Numbered from the stretch's first letter, positions 46,675 through 56,123 are shown. The stretch is DNA of 64,000 bases from JAJEFO01 sp965221845 (GCA_965221845.1 OZ244919.1:3100001-3164000), one strand, 5' to 3'. The notes: generated by a model from the letters alone, not told the origin. Numbers and translations: made by a program.

Positions 46675-46717
46675 CGCCTGCGGTGGGCCGGAAGCGCCGG
46701 GGTGAGGCGCTGTCTCA

Positions 46718-46740
46718 CGCAAACCCAAAGATGGTTTGCG
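46718..46740 (+). terminator. Possible terminator hairpin
   Basis: A perfect 8-bp stem CGCAAACC/GGTTTGCG with a 7-base loop lies 44 bp after the repeat-protein gene. No clear T run follows, so it may only be an mRNA-stabilising hairpin. Confidence 0.35.
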
Positions 46741-46769
46741 GGCCGTTCACTTACTTTGTTCAGATGCTA

Positions 46770-47652
46770 GGGCCCGTTGACAGTTGTCTTGCGAATCGTC
46801 CGGTTCCATGCCATTTCCTGCCCCGATGACCGCCGGAACGGCGGCACGAGGCAACAACGGCATGAGAGAGCAGAGACATGATGAACGCAGACAGAACGGT
46901 GACGGCCGACGCCATGCGGGCGCGGATCGAGGACATGCTGCCGGGCAAGAAGTCCGACCCCGGCGGCACGGCGGCGGACAGCCGCCTCTTCATGGAGGCG
47001 GTGCTCTGGCGGTTCCGCACGGGGTCGCCGTGGCGCGACCTCCCCGCGCGGTTCGGGAACTGGAACAGCGTCTTCAAGCGGTTCCGGCGCTGGGCGCTTT
47101 CGGGAGTTTTCGAACGCGTTTCCGACGCCTTGTCGGAGGAGTTCGACCTCGAGTGGGTGTTCGTCGACGGCACGGTCGTCCAGGCGCACCGGAAGGCGTC
47201 CGGCGCAAAAGGGGGACCTCGAGCCAGGGGATCGGTCGTTCCAGAGGCGGCCTGACGAGCAAGGTCGTGGCCGTCGTGGACGCGCTCGGCTATCTGGTCC
47301 GCTTCAGGATCCTTCCCGGCCAGGCGCACGACCTCAAGGGGGTGCCGGGGCTTCCCGGCGGCCTGGCGTTCGGGGCCTTCGTCGGCGACAAGGCGTTCGA
47401 CGCGGACTGGCTGCTGGAGGACCTGGCGGAACGCGGGGCGGAGGCGGCGGTCCCGTCGAAGCGGAGCCGGACGGTGTCGCGGGCGCATGACCGGGAGGTC
47501 TACGGCTGGCGGCACCTGGTGGAGAACTTCTTCGCGAAGATCAAGGAGTTCCGTGCGATCGCGACCCGGTACGACAAGACCGACGCGAGCTTTGCCGCCG
47601 GGATCCACCTCGTCGCCGGCGTGGTCGCGGCGACATGAGTGTCAACGGGCCC
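46770..47652 (+). mobile_element. IS5-family (IS427-like) insertion sequence, copy C
   Basis: A complete 883-bp element with GGGCCCGTTGACA inverted ends and TA flanks. It interrupts the 3' end of the retropepsin-like gene on the right. Confidence 0.93.
46878..47638 (+). CDS. IS5-family transposase, two overlapping frames (copy C)
   Basis: The first frame, 46878-47255, starts MMNADRTVTADAMRARIEDM and ends soon after the A4G5 run. The second frame reads from RSRGGLTSKVVAVVDAL to the stop at 47638 (GIHLVAGVVAAT). The catalytic Asp, Asp and Glu regions are kept (FVDGTVVQAH, FVGDKAFDADW, LVENFFAKIKEFRA). A -1 shift yields the full enzyme, as in copy A. Confidence 0.85.
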
Positions 47653-47654
47653 TA

Positions 47655-48042
47655 AGTACGAAAACGTCGTTGTGCATTGTTATGTGGAAACCTGACAAAA
47701 AATCCATGCCAAGCAGGACTTCAAAATCTCCCAGGTTCTGCGGCATGGCCACGACCTCCAAATCCTTCCCGGAAGCCATAACCGTGTTGTTGTTCATGCT
47801 AACTGGAATGGTTACGCTCGCCTTGTACTTGGCTCTCCGCTCCGCTCCGGTTACCCCCATGATGAGCGTATGACCAACCTGTGGCAAACCGGCATCCTTT
47901 ATCGCCGGTTCGGATATCAACGTCATTTGGCACCCGTATCTACAATCGCACGATACGTCTTGCCGGAATCACGGTTAGGACCGGCAACCCCGGCCTTGAT
48001 GATGATTTGGTTCTTTGCGACCTGCTGTACGAACGTGGGCAT
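47655..48042 (-). pseudogene. Retropepsin-like (clan AA) aspartic protease, frameshifted and 3'-truncated
   Basis: From ATG 48042 the frame reads YRAIVDTGAK, the catalytic Asp-Thr-Gly-Ala of single-domain retropepsin-like proteases, then hits TGA. The continuation MTLISEPAIKDAGLPQ to FEVLLGMDFLSGFHITMHND lies one frame back (47926). One A appears to be missing in the CAAATG stretch. IS5 copy C then cuts the last codons. The start overlaps the stop of the DUF5678-like gene (TAATG), so they were an operon. Confidence 0.75.
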
Positions 48043-48302
48043 TACGCAGCGCCTTGGAATATTTGACCGTAGTTTGCCAGAAACCCAAGGGATATTGGCG
48101 CTTCGCCGAACGTCTGCACGGAAAAATTTCCTTCGCCAAACTTTTCAACCCCGACTTGGTACGCGTCTCCGCTGTCATTGTATATGGCGACCAGTTCCCC
48201 GTCATGAAGAAGTGCGGTCCGGCCGATGTGTTCAGCCGTAATGGTTTCTTGCAGCTTCTCGAACGCTTTCCAGTTCGCTTCAAGTGGATCGCTGTCTGAC
48301 AT
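48042..48302 (-). CDS. DUF5678-like small protein
   Basis: An 86-residue soluble protein from ATG 48302 with AFEKLQETITAEHIGRTALL, HDGELVAIYNDSGDAYQVGV and GNFSVQTFGEAPISLGF, the pattern of DUF5678 proteins that often accompany a retropepsin-like gene. Function unknown. It is translationally coupled to the protease gene, now broken. Confidence 0.6.
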   Translation of the reverse strand: MSDSDPLEANWKAFEKLQETITAEHIGRTALLHDGELVAIYNDSGDAYQVGVEKFGEGNFSVQTFGEAPISLGFLANYGQIFQGAA

Positions 48303-48416
48303 GGCGTGTTTCCCGTTCGATGCTGTTGAATCACCTAGATTGCGCAAATCCCGGTCTAGCGCCGGGCACCCAGTCTGCGTCGAGATATTCATATTTTCAA
48401 GCCCCCGTTCCACAGT

Positions 48417-49688
48417 GAAGTGCAACACCTGATGCAGTGTTCCTGGTCGTTCGACGACACATGATGTTGCGAATCGGCCAGGCGGCGGCGACAGTCCTTT
48501 CGTCGAAAAAGGAGACCGTCATGCCCGAGGGCCATCGCCACCGGCCTCATGCGGAACGCTGCCAGATCCACGCCCTGAGGAAAAGCGGGCTTTCCGGCCC
48601 GGCGATCGCCCGCCAGCTCGGCCGCGACCGCACGACGGTCTGGCGCGAGGTGCGGCGCAACTCCGGCAGGCGCGGCTACCGCCACAAGCAGGCCCAGCGC
48701 AAGGCGGACAGGCGCCGCAGCGCGGCCTCGTCGGTGGCGCGCAAGATGACGCCGGAGCTGTGGCGCATGGCGGAGGAGCGGCTGGCCGAGGGCTGGAGCC
48801 CCGAGCAGGTCAGCGGGCGCCTCCGCAAGGAGGGCGAGCCGATGGCGGGGCGTCAGTGGATCTACGAGCGCATCCACGCCGACCGGAAGGCCGGCGGCGG
48901 TCTCTGGCGGCATCTCCGCCGCCGCGGGAAGAAGCCGAACTGGAAGGGCGGGGCCCACACGGGCCGCGGCCGCATCCCGGGCCGGGTGGACATCTCCGAG
49001 CGCCCGGACGTCGTGGAGGCGAAGGAACGGGTCGGCGACCGGGAGGCGGACACGAATCAACGGCAAGGGCACCGGCGGCGCGCTTGTCTCCCTGGTGGAC
49101 AGGGCGTCCAGGCACACGCTGCTCGAAAGGGTCGAGAGGAAGACGGCGGACGCGGTCGGCTCGGCCATGACCGGCATGCCGGGCCCTCTCCCCGTGCACA
49201 CGGTCACCGCGGACAACGGCAAGGAGTTCGCGGGCCATGCCAGAGTGGCCGAGGCGCTGGGCGCGGGGTTCTTCTTCGCGCGGCATTGCCACTCCTGGGA
49301 GCGCGGCCTGAACGAGCACACCAACGGCCTCGTGCGGGGATACCTGCCCAAGGGCACGGACTTCCGCAAGGTGACGGACGAGGCCGTGAAGGACCGGCTG
49401 AACGCACGTCCGAGGAAGGCCCTGGGCTACCTCACCCCGTCCGAGGCCTTCCTACCCGGGCGCAGCCGCCCTGAGGTGGCCTTCCGGGGCCGCCGGGGGC
49501 GGCTCCGAGGGGAGATGCGCGCTGTCCGCGGCCCGCCGTCCTCCGGTCGGGCTCCGCCCTCCCTGCGTCCGGCGGGCCGCGGACAGCGCCCGGCAGGGCT
49601 TGCACCGCCCCGGAAGACTGGCTACGCCTCCCGGTGAAGGAACCGCCGCCGCTCGGGCTTCGCCCCTCGCTGGCTGATGTTGCACTTC
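48417..49688 (+). mobile_element. IS30-family insertion sequence
   Basis: A 1,272-bp element bounded by GAAGTGCAACA (48417-48427) and its exact complement (49678-49688). Similarity beyond the 11 bp is imperfect. It contains one transposase gene with a frameshift. Confidence 0.8.
48521..49637 (+). pseudogene. IS30-family transposase with a frameshift
   Basis: The N-terminus has the IS30 helix-turn-helix (GLSGPAIARQLGRDRTTVWR) and PEQVSGRLRKEG. At 49055-49065 the expected WEADTING reads READTN and shifts frame. The rest (GALVSLVDRASRHTLLERV, TADNGKEFAGH, HSWERGLNEHTNGLVRGYLP) continues from 49075 in another frame and runs past the usual end (LGYLTPSEAF) to 49637. One extra A explains it. Whether it is damage or a programmed shift cannot be told from one copy. 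Confidence 0.82.
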
Positions 49689-49740
49689 GGAGTGGAAGCG
49701 GCGCCATATCTAGTATCTAGACAGTTAACGCTTATGGGGA

Positions 49741-50088
49741 TCATGTCCCCCTGCCCGGATATGCGCGATCATCGGCGCCGGCTTCAGGATCGCCTTGCGT
49801 TTCCCGCCAAAGCCGCAATGCCAGGTCGAAATCTCCTTCCGCAATGGCGATGATGGCCCTCAAGGAGAGTGAGTCGACGGACCTGTGAAGGGTGCAGGCC
49901 CTGTCAGCCATGTCCCTGGCCTCTTCCCTGCGGGCCTGCCTGAGCGCTTCGGCCGCCTGCCTGCGGCACCGCTCAGCGGCCCGCTCGACGTCCCGCAACT
50001 CGCGCAGGTCGGTCTGGCACCGATGGCATGAAGGGCCTTCGATCCCTTGCGCGCCACAAGTCGGGCATTGGGTCATGGTGCCGTTCAT
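49741..50088 (-). CDS. Zinc-ribbon/helical protein, last gene of the Hsp70 module
   Basis: A 115-residue protein. The N-terminal CPTCGAQGIEGPSCHRCQTD carries two CxxC pairs that should bind zinc. The rest is helical and repeat-like (AAEALRQARREEARDMADRA, LRAIIAIAEGDFDLALRLWR), resembling TPR helices. Its start overlaps the Hsp70 stop by ATGA, so it is translated with it. It may be an accessory or client-recruiting factor. No family recognised. Confidence 0.7.
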   Translation of the reverse strand: MNGTMTQCPTCGAQGIEGPSCHRCQTDLRELRDVERAAERCRRQAAEALRQARREEARDMADRACTLHRSVDSLSLRAIIAIAEGDFDLALRLWRETQGDPEAGADDRAYPGRGT

Positions 50089-51836
50089 TCAAGATAGAAG
50101 AGGATCTCTTCAAGGTTCTGCCGGATGCCTTCGGCGTCCCCGGCGCGCCCTTCGCGGACCGCGCGCCGCAATTCTCCGGCCAGTTCGGAAATCTCCTCCC
50201 TGTCCTCCGCCGAGGCCGTGCCGAGAATGGCCTGCGCCCGCTCCAGCGTGTCGTCCGCCTGCCGGGAGGCGTCGGGCGGATCCGCCTCCCCGCCGCCGGC
50301 CGGATCCGCTTCCCGGTCCCGGAGTCCCTCCGCCCCCTCGCGCGAGGCGTCCGTTTCGCTCCCGCCCGAATGTCCCAGCGCGTCCTCCACCACGCCGCGG
50401 ATCTCCCGTCCCGTCGCCCGCTCCACGACATGCACCTTCAGCAGGCCGTCAAGATCGAGCTGGTAGGTGAACAGCAGGCCCTGGTCAGCGGCGAACTCGC
50501 CTCGGTCGAGGCCCTCGAACTCGAAGCGGCCGATCTCGACGTTCTTCAGCGCATCCGGGTCCTCCCCCTGGTAGACCCTGACGCTCACGGCTTCCTGGTC
50601 GTCGAACATCTTGAAGAACGGTTCGGTCCGGGTCGCGGGCAGCTTGGTGTTCCGCCGGATGATGGGCACGAACTGGTGTGCGTAGGGCTCGCCGTAGAGC
50701 TGCCCGACGGTGCTTGTCCCGAACGTGTAGGGCGTGACGTCCACCAGCACGGCCTGCATGTCCAGCCCCATCTCGATTCCGGCCTGAACGCCCGCTCCCA
50801 GCGCCACGCACAGATCCGGATCGACCTCTCCGTGAGGCTCCTTCCCCAACCGTTCCGCAAGCAGCTCGGCGATGCGGGGAATGCGCGTCGAGCCGCCCAC
50901 CATCAGGATGCGGTCGAGCTGGCTGGGGCGCACGTCGGCGTCATTGAGGGCCATGGTCACGGAGCGCATCGTCCCCGCCAGCAGGTCATCGATGCCCTCC
51001 TCGAATTCGGCGCGGCTGATGTCGTGCGAGAGGTGCCGTGCCTCGCCGTCGACCAGTCCGACATGGTCTTCCTCTATCTTCAGGTACGGCTGCCGCGAAA
51101 GCTCGATCTTCGCCTGCTCGGCAGCGCGCCTCAGCCGCGCCTGAAGCGCGCTGTCGGCATCGGCTCCGGACACGCCGAGCTCGCTCTCGATATGCCGGTT
51201 AAGCCTGTCGGCGATGATCCTGTCGAAATCGTCGCCCCCCAGGTGATTGTCTCCGGTGGACGCGAGCACCTCCACCACGCCGTCCTCGACCAGCACCACC
51301 GACACGTCGAACGTTCCGCCGCCGAGGTCGTAGACGAGGATCCTCCGGGCATCCCCGCTGCCGCTCTCGTAGCTGAGCGCCGCAGCCGTCGGCTCGTTGA
51401 TGATCCGCACGACGTCCAGCCCCGCGATCGCGCCTGCCTCCTGCGTGGCCTTTCGCTGCGCGTCGGTGAAATAGGCCGGCACGGTGACGACCGCCTTGCC
51501 GACATCGTGGCCAAGCGCGCGAGACGCCCGCTCCCGCAGGTCCTTGAGGATGAATGCCGAGAGCTCCTGCGGGGTGTACTCGCCGGCTCCCATCCTCACC
51601 GTCTCGCCGGAGCCCATCAGCCGCTTGATCGAGAGAACCGTCCTCTCGGGCGCCGCGACCCACTGGTTGCGCGCCCGGCGCCCGACAATGATTCCGCCGG
51701 CCTCGTCCATCCCGACGCATGACGGCACCATCGCCTCGCCATCCTCTCGCACGATCTCTGGCCGTCCGTCCCTGATGATCGCAACCTCGGAATTGGTCGT
51801 CCCGAGGTCGATGCCGATGACCGTGTCTGGCTCCAT
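50085..51836 (-). CDS. Divergent Hsp70 (DnaK-like) chaperone
   Basis: A 583-residue Hsp70. The ATPase domain has VIGIDLGTTNSEVAIIRDG, NEPTAAALSYESGSG, LVYDLGGGTFDVSVVLVED and MVGGSTRIPRIAELL. The beta substrate domain begins near DVTPYTFGTST (DnaK: DVTPLSLG). After ~residue 490 the lid is replaced by an acidic, Gly-rich, low-complexity linker and short helices, so it is not the housekeeping DnaK. It overlaps grpE by one base and the zinc-ribbon gene by four. Start 51836 is the family start; the longer frame is not. Confidence 0.92.
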   Translation of the reverse strand: MEPDTVIGIDLGTTNSEVAIIRDGRPEIVREDGEAMVPSCVGMDEAGGIIVGRRARNQWVAAPERTVLSIKRLMGSGETVRMGAGEYTPQELSAFILKDLRERASRALGHDVGKAVVTVPAYFTDAQRKATQEAGAIAGLDVVRIINEPTAAALSYESGSGDARRILVYDLGGGTFDVSVVLVEDGVVEVLASTGDNHLGGDDFDRIIADRLNRHIESELGVSGADADSALQARLRRAAEQAKIELSRQPYLKIEEDHVGLVDGEARHLSHDISRAEFEEGIDDLLAGTMRSVTMALNDADVRPSQLDRILMVGGSTRIPRIAELLAERLGKEPHGEVDPDLCVALGAGVQAGIEMGLDMQAVLVDVTPYTFGTSTVGQLYGEPYAHQFVPIIRRNTKLPATRTEPFFKMFDDQEAVSVRVYQGEDPDALKNVEIGRFEFEGLDRGEFAADQGLLFTYQLDLDGLLKVHVVERATGREIRGVVEDALGHSGGSETDASREGAEGLRDREADPAGGGEADPPDASRQADDTLERAQAILGTASAEDREEISELAGELRRAVREGRAGDAEGIRQNLEEILFYLE

Positions 51837-52510
51837 CACCCGTTCTCTTCCTTCTTGATCCGGTTGACGGCGACCTCGGCGACGCGGAGCAGCTCCTCGC
51901 CGCGCAGGTAGCCGCATTGCAGTTCCTCGACCACGACCCCGTCAGCCAGGGCGGAGATCTGGCGAAGTTCCGTCGCCTGCATCGTGCGCGGGTCGAAGGG
52001 CTGCCCAGCGGCCTTCACGCGATCGACGCCGAAGCCCGCAAGCATGCGATCGAAGCGCCGGAGCGCCAGCCCGTAACCTTCGGCAATGCCTCCCGTTCCC
52101 CTCGGTCGCCGCAACAGGAACCCGCGGCGGCGGCCGGCCTCGGTCGCCGCGTCGTGGCCGCGCGCGAGACTGTCGCGCACGTCAAGGATGGAGCGCAGGC
52201 AACGGTTCTCCGCTTCGCGCGCCGCGCGCCGCTCGATGGCGGCCAGGTCGCTTTCCCGGTGTCTCATGGACTTCAGGGCACCGTCGTAACGCTCTCCCGC
52301 CCTGGCCAGCTCCCTGCCGGCCCTTGCCTGCTCACGGTTCTGCAGCCGCACTTCCTGCCTGAGCGCGGCGAGCTCGGCGTAAAGCCCGCGCAGATCCGGC
52401 TCGGCGGGCAGCCCGGCCTCGTCCGGCGCGTCGGTCTCGACCAGCGCGCCGAGCCAGCGGCGGAAATCCTCGAGGGCCCGGTCTCTCCAGTCACTCTCCC
52501 GCTGGTTCAT
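51836..52510 (-). CDS. GrpE-like nucleotide exchange factor
   Basis: A 224-residue GrpE homologue. A long N-terminal helix (LYAELAALRQEVRLQNREQA) leads into a head domain with FDRMLAGFGVDRVKAAGQPF, DPRTMQATE (GrpE: FDPxxHEA) and VEELQCGYLRGEELLRVAEV (GrpE: GY). It would exchange ADP for ATP on the adjacent Hsp70. It overlaps the J-protein gene by 20 bp and the Hsp70 gene by one base. The usual His of the HEA motif is absent. Confidence 0.88.
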   Translation of the reverse strand: MNQRESDWRDRALEDFRRWLGALVETDAPDEAGLPAEPDLRGLYAELAALRQEVRLQNREQARAGRELARAGERYDGALKSMRHRESDLAAIERRAAREAENRCLRSILDVRDSLARGHDAATEAGRRRGFLLRRPRGTGGIAEGYGLALRRFDRMLAGFGVDRVKAAGQPFDPRTMQATELRQISALADGVVVEELQCGYLRGEELLRVAEVAVNRIKKEENG

Positions 52511-52808
52511 CCGGGATGCCTTCCGCCGAGACCAGCGCCTTGAGCCCGGGCGCCGAACGCCGCCAGGCGCGCGCCTCGAGCAGCGCCTTGAGCGCCAGGT
52601 CGAAATCCCCGCATCGCCCGATTCCGAAAAGCGACGACTGCATCCGCGAACGGCCGTCCTTCAGCGCTTCGTAGGCCGCAACGACCTGCTGGCTGCGTTT
52701 CGGATCCCGGCTCGGCGGATGTGACCGGAGCAGCTCCAGGTAGCGCTTGCGGACGTCCTGCTGCGACGCGTCGGGCGCGAGTCCAAGAACCAGGAAATGG
52801 GCCAGCAT
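52491..52808 (-). CDS. J-domain protein with HPP in place of HPD
   Basis: A 105-residue protein. Residues 3-50 form a J domain: FLVLGLAPDASQQDVRKRYL (helices I-II), SHPPSRDP in the loop, and QQVVAAYEALKD (helix III). The HPD motif that stimulates Hsp70 ATPase is HPP here, so activation must differ or rely on the nearby Asp. The C-terminal half is helical (DFDLALKALLEARAW). The gene starts 3 bp after the large helical-repeat gene and overlaps grpE, so it belongs to the module. Confidence 0.85.
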   Translation of the reverse strand: MLAHFLVLGLAPDASQQDVRKRYLELLRSHPPSRDPKRSQQVVAAYEALKDGRSRMQSSLFGIGRCGDFDLALKALLEARAWRRSAPGLKALVSAEGIPDEPAGE

Positions 52809-52811
52809 CAG

Positions 52812-55571
52812 CTATGTCTCCGGCAGTTCGCGGTCGAGCGCCTTCGGGAAAAGGAAGATGCGCGCCTCGCGCGACAGCTGTCCGCCAATCCCCGCGGCCG
52901 TCACCTTCCACGCCGTCTTCTCAAGACGCCCTGAGAGCTCCGTGTCAAGCCAGAACGCCTTCGCGACGGCTTCAAGAAACGGGGCCGGCAGCCCGCGGTA
53001 GTCGCAGCTGTCGAAGAGGCGGTCGAGCACCTCCAGCTCGCCCGTTCCGTCGTCTTCGCGACGCCCGCGGCCGCGGGCGTCGCGTTCCGCCAGCTCCCTC
53101 AGGCCGGCACGCAGCCGGTCCATGAACTCCTCGGCGGGCCGCAGGCCGCCGCGCACCCTCTTGCTGAACTCGATGAGCTCCTCAAGCGTGCAGTCATTCT
53201 CCATGAAGTCCAGCAGGCCCGCAACCCCCGGCGGCAGACCGTCATCCGGCGGTCCGTCAAGCATGTCGAAGTCAAGCCTGAGCAGCGCTTCGCGCAGCAG
53301 TCCGTGCGTCCCGCGCGCCAGCCGCGCCGCGCATGCCCTCAGACTCTCGCGTTCGGACGCGCCGGCGCCTTCAACCGCGTCAAGGAATCTCCTTGCGTCA
53401 TGATCGAATCCGGTCCGGTAGCGTATGGTCGCGAGATAGAGCAGCAGCCTCCGGTCGCGCTCGCCCGCCCTCGCTCCGGCCAGCCGGCGGCCTATCTCCA
53501 GGCGCACCGCCGCGTGCCCGTCGCAATCCATGAGAACGTCGAAGACGTCCAGCAGCCGGTCGCCGTCGGCACGGCTCAGGATACGGTCCCACCAGCCGGA
53601 CAGCACGGGCGCCACGTCGAGGCTCCTGTAGAGGATGGCGAGGTCGTCGGCCAGCGGAGCGACGAGGCCCGCCAGATCTTTCGCATCGACTTCGTCAAGC
53701 AGCGACATCCTGGCGTTCAGCAGTGCCCTCAGGCTGCCTGCCATCGCGGGCTTCACGTTCCTCGCATGGCTGTTCTGATCAAGCTCCAGCACAAGAAGCG
53801 CCAGCGTCCTGATCTTCATGGCCGGCGGGAGCGGCTCCAGGCGAGGCGTCGCGACGTCGCCTGCGTCCCGTCCGGCCGACACCACTTCAAGCAGCGTCCG
53901 CTTTGCGTTGACTATGGTGTCGAGGCTCTCCTGCCGGAGCGACGCGGCGCGCTCGATGTCCCTCGCGGCGATCTCGAGCCGGCCGCTGTTGCGGCTGCGG
54001 TCGGCGGACTTCAGATGGCCTATCGCCTGCATGTGCACGATTCGCTCGTCATGCGGGGCCCTGCTCCGCGCCTCCGCCAGCGCGCTCTCGGCGCGACGGT
54101 ATGCATTGGACAGGTAATGCAGCCTGGCCATCTCCAGCCATGGCTCGGCGTCCTCTGGGAACCGTTCGGCCATCCGCTCGAGGGCGCCATGCTTTCGCTT
54201 CCTGTGCTCGCGGCGGGTGCCCAGGAGGTCGAGAATGCGAAGATAGCCCTCCCGGTTGCCGGGATCGGCTTCGAGGCTTGCCTCCATGAGGTCCGCGCAA
54301 ACCGTGGCCATGTCGACCGGGCGGCCGCCCAGGAGCCTGGAAAGCGCCCTCATCTTGCCGGGCGGCATGCAATGCGCCGGCCTCCTGGCGTGATGCCCGG
54401 TCCGGGCAAGCTCCTCCAGGATGCAGCTGCGGGCAATGCGCCGGTCCCCCGGTTCGGGGAACTCCGCGGAAAGACCGTCGACGAGGGCCGCTGCGGCAGC
54501 GGGATCCCAGCCCCGCAGCGACGCTTGCTGAAGGGTGAGCCGCACTCGCGCCAGCGCTCCGGGAACGCGCTTCGAGGGCAGGAGCCGCCGTGCCAGCGCC
54601 TCGACCGCGCGCAGCGGACGTCCGCTGCGCGCCGTGGCAAGGCCCGCGATCTGGATCAGGTCCACCAGGGCCGGGACCGGATCGCCGGGGCAGAGCGCGC
54701 CTGCCAGGCGGCGCATCAGGTCCGCAACCCTTTGAGGGCGCTCGTCGCGGAGAAGCGCGCCCTGAAGATCTTCGCCGAGCGCCGGGACGGCCAGGCTGTC
54801 CGTGCCAAGCGCCGCCTGGATCCGGGCGTTTCCGTCGCTCCCGCCGCCGCCTGCCGCTCGCTTCAGCTCGGCGACGGTGCCGGCAAGGACGAAGCCTTCC
54901 GGCAGCATGGAAAGCGCCCTGCGCAAGGCGGCGTCGTCGCCGGCGCCGTGCGCCGCCATGGCCTTGCAGAATGCGCGCCAGGCCGCATAGGGCGAATTTC
55001 TCGGCAGGCCGCGCAGCAGGCCTGACGAAAGCGCCCAGTCTCCCGCGTCCATCGCGTCCATTCCCTGCCTGACGCAGTCAGCGTCCTTTCGCAGCGCGTG
55101 GCCCTCGTCGAGTGCAGCCAGCGCATCCCAGCACCGGCGGATCACCAGCTTGTCGGCCAGGTGCCGCTCGGCCGCGACATGCGGCGGCCGCACGCGCAGG
55201 CATGCCGCATATGCCGTGACCGCATCCTCCGCCCTGAGGTGGCTGAGAAAGGCCTGCAGCTCCTGCTCGCCGAGCGATTCCGGCGCGACGTCCCTGCCGT
55301 GCTCCTCCGCCCGCGCCCGCATGGAGGCCGACTCTCTCCGGTGGCCCTGCTGTGCGAGTTCGCGTGCACGCTGCGACAGGGCGCGAAACCGAAGCCGCGC
55401 GGCGTCCGGCGGCGCGGCGTCCCCGACAGGAAGCCTTTTCAGGAGGCCGAGGGCGCTGCGGGTCTCGCCCCTGCCCAGCAGCCGACGCGCCTCGTTCAGG
55501 ACGTCGGCAGGCCTTGCCGCAGCCTGCTGCCTGCGTCGTCCCTTGTTCCGGCCCTGGCGCCTGCGTGCCAT
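52812..55571 (-). CDS. Large helical-repeat (TPR-like) protein, first gene of the Hsp70 module
   Basis: A 919-residue soluble protein with a basic N-terminus (MARRRQGRNKGRRRQQAAAR) and then repeated amphipathic helix pairs. TPR-like units are clear around PEDAEPWLEMARLHYLSNAY with RRAESALAEARSRAP, and near the N-terminus (LGRGETRSALGLLKRLPVGD). No catalytic motif is seen. It leads an operon with J, GrpE and Hsp70 genes, so it is probably a scaffold or client-binding partner of this chaperone. The basic start may bind nucleic acid or ribosomes. Unrecognised family. Confidence 0.75.
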   Translation of the reverse strand: MARRRQGRNKGRRRQQAAARPADVLNEARRLLGRGETRSALGLLKRLPVGDAAPPDAARLRFRALSQRARELAQQGHRRESASMRARAEEHGRDVAPESLGEQELQAFLSHLRAEDAVTAYAACLRVRPPHVAAERHLADKLVIRRCWDALAALDEGHALRKDADCVRQGMDAMDAGDWALSSGLLRGLPRNSPYAAWRAFCKAMAAHGAGDDAALRRALSMLPEGFVLAGTVAELKRAAGGGGSDGNARIQAALGTDSLAVPALGEDLQGALLRDERPQRVADLMRRLAGALCPGDPVPALVDLIQIAGLATARSGRPLRAVEALARRLLPSKRVPGALARVRLTLQQASLRGWDPAAAAALVDGLSAEFPEPGDRRIARSCILEELARTGHHARRPAHCMPPGKMRALSRLLGGRPVDMATVCADLMEASLEADPGNREGYLRILDLLGTRREHRKRKHGALERMAERFPEDAEPWLEMARLHYLSNAYRRAESALAEARSRAPHDERIVHMQAIGHLKSADRSRNSGRLEIAARDIERAASLRQESLDTIVNAKRTLLEVVSAGRDAGDVATPRLEPLPPAMKIRTLALLVLELDQNSHARNVKPAMAGSLRALLNARMSLLDEVDAKDLAGLVAPLADDLAILYRSLDVAPVLSGWWDRILSRADGDRLLDVFDVLMDCDGHAAVRLEIGRRLAGARAGERDRRLLLYLATIRYRTGFDHDARRFLDAVEGAGASERESLRACAARLARGTHGLLREALLRLDFDMLDGPPDDGLPPGVAGLLDFMENDCTLEELIEFSKRVRGGLRPAEEFMDRLRAGLRELAERDARGRGRREDDGTGELEVLDRLFDSCDYRGLPAPFLEAVAKAFWLDTELSGRLEKTAWKVTAAGIGGQLSREARIFLFPKALDRELPET

Positions 55572-56123
55572 TTCGCCCTTTCACCAGCTTGCGCGCCCGG
55601 CGCAACCGCAACGGCCAGCGCCGGCAAGATCGCCGATGCGCACGCAGCCGAACCGGTCCGGCCGCGCCACGTGCGCCGTTGCCCTCAATGCGGCGCACGG
55701 TCGGAGCATCCGCAGAAGGTGGCCGTAAGTAGACGCCGGCGCAGTCGCGCGCAACCGAAAGCCGGGCAGTCGCTTCCGGAAGTTCCGCCTTCGTGATCCG
55801 GATCCGTTTCAGGGGCCGCGCATGACAGATGCACGCGGCAGAAGCGATGCAGGACCGACGGCGACGACATCAATCCCGCCACGACGCTGCTGGACGCGGA
55901 CGGCCTCGGCGACCTATGCCACTGGCGCCGGGCATCGGCGATGCGGAGGCGCGACCGCCGCCGTGATGCTGAGGATGCTGCCTATGCTCGAGGCGGGAGG
56001 GGCGACGCTGGACGAATCGCAGGCGCACGCGCGCATCCTGCCCGACCTGAGCTGGACCCGAGGCGGAGCGCCGGGTTCCCGGGGGCGGATCACGTTCCGT
56101 GACGCCCGGAATCCGGGCTCCGG
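55572..56123. other. Intergenic region between the Hsp70 module and livF
   Basis: About 550 bp upstream of the module and downstream of livF. It should hold the module's promoter. I looked for a heat-shock (RpoH-type) promoter and could not place a convincing one. A + frame at 55822-56190 has no family features. Confidence 0.4.

Noticed and set aside
49055..49100. Programmed frameshift in the IS30 transposase
   Set aside because: Only one complete copy is present, no strong slippery run is visible, and IS30 enzymes are normally one frame, so damage is the simpler reading.
53304..55025. 573-codon + strand frame inside the 919-residue helical protein gene
   Set aside because: No motif. The - strand gene has operon spacing, a start and helical repeats, while this frame has none of these.
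55572..55740. Heat-shock (RpoH) promoter for the Hsp70 module
   Set aside because: A CTTG occurs but no matching -10 at proper spacing could be defended.
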